Source of the DNA: Paraburkholderia sp. BL23I1N1
Lineage (GTDB): Bacteria; Pseudomonadota; Gammaproteobacteria; Burkholderiales; Burkholderiaceae
Direction of reading: 5' to 3'
DNA: 64,000 bases
Assembly: GCF_003610295.1 (NCBI RefSeq)
Contig: NZ_RAPV01000001.1
Coordinates: 3,038,001 to 3,102,000, forward strand
Within the stretch, counting starts at the first letter, position 1. Each line of letters begins with the position of its first letter. The translations under genes were made by a program, and so were the position numbers. Below are positions 57,926 through 64,000 of this stretch, in pieces. The notes beneath the pieces were generated by a model. That model saw only the letters and a list, made by a program, of their open reading frames with translations. It was not told where the DNA came from and ran no database searches.

Positions 57926-58362
57926 CTTTCTCGCCCGATATCTTCAGGATGCCGCTGCGGCAGAGCCCGCGCGTCATCTTCGTGAAAGGGTAGCCGCTTC
58001 GCCGTGCGGCACGCAACCGCCATGTCAAGGAGCTCAGCCGCGCCATGCCGGCGTCGCTCGCAGCCAGCAGCCCGCGCGTCCGAACCAGACGGGCCTTCGT
58101 CAGGCGTCGTGGTCCTTCATTGTTGACTCCCGTACCGATGCCGCGTTCCATTCGTCGCGAACTGCCGCGGGCGCACCCGGCCTGCGCGGCGTGCACCTGC
58201 AAGACATGCGCCTGCCTTGCTTCGCTCAGGCATGCCGCGGTTCGCACGCGCGCCAGGGTTTTCCTCGATGCCAGCCGGTCAAACGCTGCTACCCGAGATC
58301 AAACGCCGTCGGACTCAGGCGCCTACAGTCCTCCGATCACAACCATGGAGACGGAACTGAAC
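57926..58362. other. Divergent intergenic region upstream of the carboxylesterase
   Basis: No gene supported. The esterase frame is open back to 58045, but the translated part is Arg/Ala-rich and lacks a start with a ribosome binding site, so it is taken as untranslated leader. It must contain promoters for both flanking genes; none is distinct. Confidence 0.4.
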
Positions 58363-60024
58363 ATGATAGCGACAATCGCGCCGTACCTCGCACGCACCGC
58401 ATCGAAGCCGGGCCGATGGACGACGTGGGTCGGATGGTCAGGCGCGGCCGCGCTGCTCGCCGGTTGCTCGGGCAACGTGAACGCGCCGGACCCGGCCGTG
58501 ACCGTCATCGACAGCGGCGCGGTGAAAGGTGCGGCGGCGGACGGCGTGCTGTCGTACAAGGGCATCCCGTTTGCCGCGCCGCCGGTGGGCGACTTGCGCT
58601 GGCGGCCGCCACAGAAAGTGGCGGCATGGGCCGGCGTGCGCGAGGCCACCGTCTATGGCCACGACTGCATGCAGAAACCCTTCCCCAGCGACGCCGCGCC
58701 GCTCGGCACCGCTCCCGCTGAAGATTGCCTGGTGCTGAACGTCTGGCGGCCCGCCGCTACGGGCGGTTCAACCGCACAGAAGTTGCCGGTGATGGTGTGG
58801 ATCTACGGCGGCGGCTTCGTGAACGGCGGGTCGTCCCCTGCCGTGTACGACGGCAGCCAGTTCGCGAAGCAAGGCGTGGTATTCGTCAGTTTCAACTACC
58901 GGCTTGGCCGCTTCGGCTTCTTTGCCCATCCTGCGCTGAGCGCCGAAGACCCACGCGGACAGCTTGGCAACTACGGCTACATGGATCAGATCGCGGCCCT
59001 GCAATGGGTGCAGTGCAATATCGCGGCATTCGGCAGCGATCCGGGCAACGTCACGCTGTTCGGCGAATCGGCGGGCGGCTATTCGGTGCATGCGCTCATC
59101 ACGTCGCCGCTCACGAAGGGGCTGTTTCAGAAAGCGATCGTCGAATCCGGCGGCGGCCGCACCAATATCACCGCCGGGCGCTATCTGCGGGATACGGGAC
59201 AGAACGGCGTCCCGTCCGGCGAGCAGCTCGGCACGGCCTTTGCGCAAAGCGTCGGCATTGCCGGCAGCGACGCGGCAGCGCTGGCTAGTTTGCGCGCGTT
59301 GCCGGCAGACCAGGTGGTCGCCGGGCTCAACCTCGAAACGATGATCAATACGACGACGTATGCCGGCCCGATGATCGACGGCCAAATCGTGCCGGACGAC
59401 CCCGGCCGCCTCTACGCGCAGGGGCAATACAACCGCGTGCCGCTGATGGTCGGAGCGAACGACCAGGACATCGGCTTCCCCGTTCCGGCCCAGACGAAAG
59501 ACGACGTGTTCGCGATCTTCGGCGCGCAGAATCTGGGTGCGGCGCGGGCCGCGTTCGATCCGCTGGGCACGAACAGTGTCGACGATGTAGCCATGCAGGT
59601 CGCGCGCGATCTGATGATGATCGAGCCGGCCCGCTTCGTCGCGCAGACGCTCTCGGCCCAGCACGATCCGGTCTATGTGTATCGCTTCTCGTATGTTGCG
59701 CAATCGATGCGCGACCAATGGAGCGGCGCGCGGCACGCGAGCGAGATTCCGTTCGTCTTCGATACATTGGGAGCCCGCTACGGCCAGGCGGTCACCGCTC
59801 AGGACACGCAGGTCGCGCAACTGGCGAACGCCTACTGGGTCGCCTTTGCGAAGACAGGCGACCCGAACGGCGACGGCCGGCCCGCCTGGCCCGCCTATGC
59901 CGCAGGGCAGGATGCGTTGCTCGAATTTGCCGCTGGCGGGGTCGCGACAACGGCGGGCAAGCCCGATCCATTGAAGGCGCAACTCGATCTCGTGAAGGCC
60001 GTCAGCGATCAGGCCGCGCAGTGA
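58363..60024 (+). CDS. Carboxylesterase type B lipoprotein
   Basis: Esterase of the carboxylesterase/para-nitrobenzyl esterase family, 553 residues from the ATG at 58363 (an ATG at 58345 adds six). The signal sequence ends in the lipobox LLAGC-SGN, so it is predicted to be a lipoprotein. Family blocks: GIPFAAPPVGDLRWRPPQ, EDCLVLNVWRP, VWIYGGGFVNGG, the nucleophile GESAGGYS, and the histidine region ARHASEIPFVF. The acid is probably the aspartate in GANDQDIGF. Substrate unknown. It converges on hutG with a hairpin in between. Confidence 0.88.
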   Translation: MIATIAPYLARTASKPGRWTTWVGWSGAAALLAGCSGNVNAPDPAVTVIDSGAVKGAAADGVLSYKGIPFAAPPVGDLRWRPPQKVAAWAGVREATVYGHDCMQKPFPSDAAPLGTAPAEDCLVLNVWRPAATGGSTAQKLPVMVWIYGGGFVNGGSSPAVYDGSQFAKQGVVFVSFNYRLGRFGFFAHPALSAEDPRGQLGNYGYMDQIAALQWVQCNIAAFGSDPGNVTLFGESAGGYSVHALITSPLTKGLFQKAIVESGGGRTNITAGRYLRDTGQNGVPSGEQLGTAFAQSVGIAGSDAAALASLRALPADQVVAGLNLETMINTTTYAGPMIDGQIVPDDPGRLYAQGQYNRVPLMVGANDQDIGFPVPAQTKDDVFAIFGAQNLGAARAAFDPLGTNSVDDVAMQVARDLMMIEPARFVAQTLSAQHDPVYVYRFSYVAQSMRDQWSGARHASEIPFVFDTLGARYGQAVTAQDTQVAQLANAYWVAFAKTGDPNGDGRPAWPAYAAGQDALLEFAAGGVATTAGKPDPLKAQLDLVKAVSDQAAQ

Positions 60025-60049
60025 AACGACGGCAGACCTGCTCGTAACG

Positions 60050-60073
60050 AATGCGCACCGACAGGTGCGCGTT
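60050..60073. terminator. Hairpin terminator, carboxylesterase / hutG
   Basis: A 10-bp stem AATGCGCACC (60050-60059) with 60064-60073, one G-U pair, loop GACA, lies between converging genes. Confidence 0.65.
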
Positions 60074-60079
60074 CAGCGC

Positions 60080-60901
60080 TTACGCCGCGGCGACGTGCGT
60101 CAGCGCTGTCTTCACCAGCGCCTCCAGCAGCGGCTCGACCTTCACGGCCAGGCTTTCGTCATACGCATACGGCATCTGCTCCTCCATATACGTAATCTGC
60201 GACAGTTCGAGCTGAACCGCGTGCACACCTTGCGACGGCTGCCCATATTGCCGCGTGATATACCCGCCCTTGAACCGCCCATTGGCGACAGCGGAATAGC
60301 CGCCATGCCGTTCGACCACAGCGGCCAATTCCTCGCCCAATCCCGCCACCGCGCTGACGCCGTTCGAGGTGCCGAAATTGAAATCCGGCAGACGTCCTTC
60401 GAAAAAACGCGGCACGTGCGAGCGGATCGAATGCGCTTCCCACAGCAGCACCTTGCCGTGCTTCGCCTTCAGCGCGGCGAGTTCGCCCGCGAGTGCATCG
60501 TGATAGGGCTTCCAGTAAGCATTGCGCCGGCGCGCGACTTCGGCGTCGGTCGGAAAATGGCCTTCCAGGTACAGGGGCTCCTTGTTGAAGGTATCGACCG
60601 GCAGCAAACCGGTGGTGTCCTGCCCCGGATAGAGATTCGCGCCATCAGGCGGGCGGTTCAGGTCGATCACATAACGCGCGTAGGTCGGCGACAGGATCGA
60701 CGCGCCCATGCGTTTCGCAAACGCGTAGAGACGGTCGAGGTGCCAGTCGCAGTCGTCGGTGCGCCCGGCGACCGGCGTCATCGTTGCGGCGATATCGGCG
60801 GGGATTTGCGTGCCCAGATGCGGGATCGAAATCAGCAACGGCAAGCTTCCCTGATGCAGCGATAAAACCGGCGGAGTAGTGGCAGTAGACGAAGCAGTCA
60901 T
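60080..60901 (-). CDS. hutG: N-formylglutamate deformylase
   Basis: Final step of the five-step histidine pathway: N-formylglutamate to glutamate and formate (EC 3.5.1.68). The 273 residues match the FGase family. Blocks are LPLLISIPHLGTQIP, DCDWHLDRLYAF, YVIDLNRPPDGANLYPG, LLWEAHSIRSHVPRFFEG and PDFNFGTSNG, with histidines and aspartates suited to metal binding. It is cytoplasmic. Last gene of the hut run in this window, 95 bases after hutF. Confidence 0.93.
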   Translation of the reverse strand: MTASSTATTPPVLSLHQGSLPLLISIPHLGTQIPADIAATMTPVAGRTDDCDWHLDRLYAFAKRMGASILSPTYARYVIDLNRPPDGANLYPGQDTTGLLPVDTFNKEPLYLEGHFPTDAEVARRRNAYWKPYHDALAGELAALKAKHGKVLLWEAHSIRSHVPRFFEGRLPDFNFGTSNGVSAVAGLGEELAAVVERHGGYSAVANGRFKGGYITRQYGQPSQGVHAVQLELSQITYMEEQMPYAYDESLAVKVEPLLEALVKTALTHVAAA

Positions 60902-60996
60902 GTCAGTCCGGAATCGATGGAATCGATAAAAGTCGAGGGCTCAGCTTACTCGACAATGCACGCGAGCATCTCGCGCCGGCAAGCGGCATTGGCCAT

Positions 60997-62418
60997 TCAC
61001 CTGAGCAAATCGGCGAGCGCCCCGCGATAACGCGCGTAAGCGCCCTCTTCGTCGCGATGGCGGCGGTTGTCGACAACCTTGTCGCCGCCCGCGTAGACGT
61101 CGCGAATCGGCGACTCGCCATGCTCGCAGAATACAACGCCCGAGAGCCACGCGTCCGGCGCGTGCTCGGCGATGCTCGAATGATCCGGATCGAGCACCAG
61201 CCAGTCGGCCCGGCGCCCCGTCTGCAATGCGCCGGCCGCGCGGCCCGTGGCATGCGCGCCGCCTTCGAGCGCGGCGTCGAACAAACGATCGGCCACATGC
61301 GTAGCCTGCGACGATGCGAGCACATTGCGCTGCCGGCGCGTGAGACGCTGGCCGTATTCGAGCAAACGCAATTCCGAGCGCCAGTCGACGCCGATATGGC
61401 TGTCTGAACCGACGCCGATGCGCCCTTGCGCGTCGAGATATTCGTGCGCCGGAAAAATGCCGTCGCCGAGATTGGCTTCGGTGGTCAAGCACAAACCGGC
61501 GACCGCGCCGCTTTTCGCGAGCGCCAGCGTTTCGTTCGCATCGACATGCGTGGCGTGCACGAGGCACCAGCGGCTATCCACATCGAAGCGATCGAGCAGC
61601 CATTGCACCGGGCGTGCGCCTTCGGTTTCAAGGCAGGCCTCGACTTCAGCGGTTTGCTCGGCGATATGGATATGAACCGGCGCGCTTCTTTCGATGCCGC
61701 TCAACAAGGTATGCAGCGAATCGGCCGATACCGCCCGCAATGAATGCGGCGCCACGCCATAACGCAGCGCGGCGCTCTCGGGACGCGCCGCCCGCACCGT
61801 GCCGAGCAGTTCGAGCAAACTCTCCGGCGTATTGATGAAGCGCTGCTGATCGTCACGCGGGGCGCGCGAACCAAAGCCGCTGTACTGATACAGCACGGGC
61901 AGCATCGTCATGCCGATGCCGCTCGCCGAGGCCGCATCCACCACACGCTGCGCCAGTTCCGCCGGGTTCGCATAGCGGCTGCCATCCTGCGAGTGGTGCA
62001 CGTAGTGGAATTCGCAGACCGACGTATAGCCCGCCTTCAACATCTCGATGTACAACCACTGCGCCACAGCAGCGAGCCCTTCAGGCGTGATCCGCGCGGC
62101 GAAACGGTACATCAGGTCGCGCCAGCTCCAGAAGTTATCGGTAGCGCCTGTGCCAGATGCGGCACGATATTCGGTAAGACCGGCCATCGCGCGTTGAAAC
62201 GCATGCGAGTGAAGGTTCGGCATGCCAGGCAACACGGGGCCGGCGGCTTTCTGCACACCGTCAGGAACAGCCGCCGCATCGGGCGTAACCGACGTCAGCG
62301 TGCCGTTGGCGTCCCATTCCAGCAGCACATTGCGGCGCCAGCCGTCGGGTAGATACGCGTGATCAGCGAATAGCGATTGTTTTGATTGCATCATCGGTTG
62401 CGTCATCGGTTGCGTCAT
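60997..62418 (-). CDS. hutF: Formimidoylglutamate deiminase
   Basis: Fourth step: N-formimidoyl-glutamate to N-formyl-glutamate and ammonia (EC 3.5.3.13). It is a 473-residue member of the amidohydrolase superfamily. Zinc and active-site blocks: GMPNLHSHAFQRAMAGLTEY, HIHIAEQTAEVEACL, CLVHATHVDANE and GVGSDSHIGVDW. The first residues read MTQPMTQPMMQ, from a 12-base repeat at the start, so the true start may be the ATG at 62394. Ten bases separate it from hutI. Its presence with hutG defines the formylglutamate branch of histidine breakdown. Confidence 0.94.
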   Translation of the reverse strand: MTQPMTQPMMQSKQSLFADHAYLPDGWRRNVLLEWDANGTLTSVTPDAAAVPDGVQKAAGPVLPGMPNLHSHAFQRAMAGLTEYRAASGTGATDNFWSWRDLMYRFAARITPEGLAAVAQWLYIEMLKAGYTSVCEFHYVHHSQDGSRYANPAELAQRVVDAASASGIGMTMLPVLYQYSGFGSRAPRDDQQRFINTPESLLELLGTVRAARPESAALRYGVAPHSLRAVSADSLHTLLSGIERSAPVHIHIAEQTAEVEACLETEGARPVQWLLDRFDVDSRWCLVHATHVDANETLALAKSGAVAGLCLTTEANLGDGIFPAHEYLDAQGRIGVGSDSHIGVDWRSELRLLEYGQRLTRRQRNVLASSQATHVADRLFDAALEGGAHATGRAAGALQTGRRADWLVLDPDHSSIAEHAPDAWLSGVVFCEHGESPIRDVYAGGDKVVDNRRHRDEEGAYARYRGALADLLR

Positions 62419-62428
62419 CTCTCAGGCC

Positions 62429-63652
62429 CTAGCTCAAATCACGCCGCGTATAAACCGTCTCGCCCGCGCGCACGACGCGCGCGCACAACGGACGCCCAAT
62501 CCAGTAAGCCAGCTCAGCCAGCGAATCCACCGACCACACCGCGAAATCCGCCGCGCGCCCGGCTTCCAGCGAGCCATGTCTGTCCGCCTTGCCGAGCGCG
62601 CGTGCCGCATGCGAGGTCACGCCTTGCAGCACTTCGGGCACGGTCATGCGGAACAGCGTGGTCGCCATGTTCATCATCAGCAGCAACGAGGTCGTGGGCG
62701 ACGTGCCGGGATTGCTGTCGGTGGAAATCGCGATCGGCACCTGATGGCGCCGCAGCAAGTCCAACGGCGGCAACTGTGTCTCGCGGATAAAGTAGTACGC
62801 GCCGGGCAGCAGCACGGCGACGGTGCCGGACGCTTTCATCGCGGCAACGCCGGCTTCGTCGAGGAATTCGAGGTGATCCGCGGAGAGCGCATGGTGACGC
62901 GCAGCCAATGCCGTGCCGCCGCTGTTCGATAACTGCTCGGCATGCATCTTCACCGGCAGCTTGTAGCGCTCCGCTGCTTTGAACACACGCTCGCTTTGCT
63001 CCCGCGAAAAACCAATGCGCTCGCAGAACACGTCGACCGCGTCGACCAGGCCTTCGTCGGCGAGCGCGGGCAGCATGGTGTTGCAGACTTCGTCGATATA
63101 CGCGTCGGCTCTTCCCGCGAATTCGGGCGGCAAGGCATGAGCGCCGAGAAACGTCGTATAGACCGATACCGGATAGCGCTCGCCCAACTGGCGCGCGACG
63201 CGCAGCATCTTGCGCTCGCTGGCGAGATCGAGGCCGTAGCCGGATTTGATTTCGACCGCCGTGACGCCTTCGGCTAGCAGCGGTTCAAGACGCGCGGCGG
63301 ATTGACCGAACAGCGACGCTTCGTCGGCGGCACGCGTGGCGCGCACCGTCGAAACGATACCGCCGCCCTGCAGCGCGATTTCTTCGTAACTGACGCCGGC
63401 GAGGCGCTGCGCGAATTCGTCCGCGCGCTGGCCGCCGTACACCAGATGCGTATGGCAATCGACGAGACCCGGCGTCACCCACGCGCCGTGCAAATCTTCA
63501 CGCGGCCACGCGGCGTAGTCCGAGGGTAATTCGGAGGCCGCGCCGAGCCACGCGATCTTGCCGTTTTCAACGGCAATCGCGGCATCGGGCAGCGTGTGTT
63601 GGGGATCGCCCTGGGGGCACAATTTCAGGTGATGCCAGACGGTTTGCTTCAT
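62429..63652 (-). CDS. hutI: Imidazolonepropionase
   Basis: Third step: hydrolysis of 4-imidazolone-5-propionate to formiminoglutamate (EC 3.5.2.7). The 407 residues from the ATG at 63652 (AAAGAG upstream) match the family; the open frame upstream to 63898 is not homologous. Metal-site blocks: [15 protein letters not shown] (HxH), [13 protein letters not shown] and [26 protein letters not shown] is also typical. It lies between hutF and hutD, with 121 bases to hutD. Confidence 0.95.
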   Translation of the reverse strand: MKQTVWHHLKLCPQGDPQHTLPDAAIAVENGKIAWLGAASELPSDYAAWPREDLHGAWVTPGLVDCHTHLVYGGQRADEFAQRLAGVSYEEIALQGGGIVSTVRATRAADEASLFGQSAARLEPLLAEGVTAVEIKSGYGLDLASERKMLRVARQLGERYPVSVYTTFLGAHALPPEFAGRADAYIDEVCNTMLPALADEGLVDAVDVFCERIGFSREQSERVFKAAERYKLPVKMHAEQLSNSGGTALAARHHALSADHLEFLDEAGVAAMKASGTVAVLLPGAYYFIRETQLPPLDLLRRHQVPIAISTDSNPGTSPTTSLLLMMNMATTLFRMTVPEVLQGVTSHAARALGKADRHGSLEAGRAADFAVWSVDSLAELAYWIGRPLCARVVRAGETVYTRRDLS

Positions 63653-63773
63653 CGCGTGCTCTTTGCAGCTCGTTGCGTGTCTGTGGTGGTTCGCGGCGCG
63701 CTTTGCCGGGCCTTCGGTAAATCTTTTGCCTGGATTCAAGCGCGCCCGCGAATCGTCGTCATCGTTGCGAACA

Positions 63774-64000
63774 TCATGTATTGCGGATGCTGATCGCGAG
63801 CAATGCGTCCGCGCCCTCGACCGTGCATGACAGTGCACTCGGCGTGTCGATTCGCAATGTGTCGTCGGCCTGAAGCACGTGCGGTTGGCCTTCGCCACCG
63901 AGCGTGACCGAAACCGAACCGCTTGCGCAGAACAACAGCACTACGTCGGCGGACAAAGTGCGTTGCGTAGCGCCTCGCCACACCTCTGTTTCGCCCACGG
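63774..64000 (-). CDS. hutD: HutD family protein (3' end only, runs off the window)
   Basis: C-terminal about 75 residues of a protein whose 5' end lies beyond the window. [20 protein letters not shown] followed by a cupin-like [17 protein letters not shown] fits HutD (DUF886), a putative regulator often found in hut operons. The position next to hutI supports it. Function and start cannot be examined here. Confidence 0.75.
   Translation of the reverse strand, partial: VGETEVWRGATQRTLSADVVLLFCASGSVSVTLGGEGQPHVLQADDTLRIDTPSALSCTVEGADALLAISIRNT

Noticed and set aside
58045..58344. N-terminal extension of the carboxylesterase frame
   Set aside because: Arg/Ala/Cys-rich sequence unlike the family; a lipoprotein signal with lipobox begins at 58363.

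Overview
The window looks like a chromosomal segment of a Paraburkholderia/Burkholderia-type betaproteobacterium. The DNA is GC-rich, codon use is uniform, and the gene sets (Ast/Aru arginine catabolism with an AraC-type ArgR, Hut pathway through formylglutamate, MdtABC-like efflux, EAL/HDOD proteins) are typical of that group. This assignment is inference from gene content; no rRNA or tRNA marker is present. About 50 genes are supported. No transposase, integrase, phage module, CRISPR array, tRNA or rRNA gene was seen.

Layout. 0.4-9.6 kb: an IclR regulator, then a three-gene RND efflux operon (mdtA-mdtB-mdtC). 9.6-10.4 kb: first copy of a long inverted-repeat element. 10.4-18.2 kb: a small membrane protein, an exported peroxiredoxin, and a block of four signalling genes (EAL/HDOD, PAS-GGDEF-EAL, HDOD, EAL/HDOD). 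18.5-22.1 kb: acetoacetate decarboxylase, a basic amino acid binding protein, a LysR regulator divergent from a glutathione S-transferase. 22.1-32.9 kb: the arginine succinyltransferase operon (astC-aruF-aruG-astD-astB-astE), preceded on the same strand by argR and the HisQMP-type transporter genes. 33.2-33.4 kb: a short second copy of the repeat. 33.4-35.0 kb: a patatin-like lipase and a BamE-like lipoprotein. 35.6-43.4 kb: a minus-strand organosulfur operon (flavin monooxygenase, class II aldolase-like protein, two sulfonate-type binding proteins, 3-mercaptopropionate dioxygenase, four-domain rhodanese, acyl-CoA dehydrogenase-like protein). 43.5-44.3 kb: third repeat copy. 44.4-46.9 kb: a YhbW-like oxidoreductase and an exported alpha/beta hydrolase. 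47.4-52.0 kb: glgC, glgA, pdxY and an acidic protein. 52.5-60.0 kb: a branched-chain amino acid type binding protein, a transglutaminase-like protein with an apparent frameshift at its signal peptide, an AraC regulator, two hypotheticals and a carboxylesterase lipoprotein. 60.1-64.0 kb: the hut genes hutG, hutF, hutI and the 3' end of hutD.

The most unusual content is (i) the organosulfur operon centred on a thiol dioxygenase with the 3-mercaptopropionate dioxygenase residue pattern, (ii) three copies of a transposase-less inverted-repeat element, two of which abut stop codons, (iii) a probable poly-C frameshift separating a signal peptide from a DUF3857/transglutaminase protein, and (iv) several in-frame or leader tandem repeats (mdtA, mdtC, the aldolase-like gene, the glgC leader). 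None of these could be tested here by database search.
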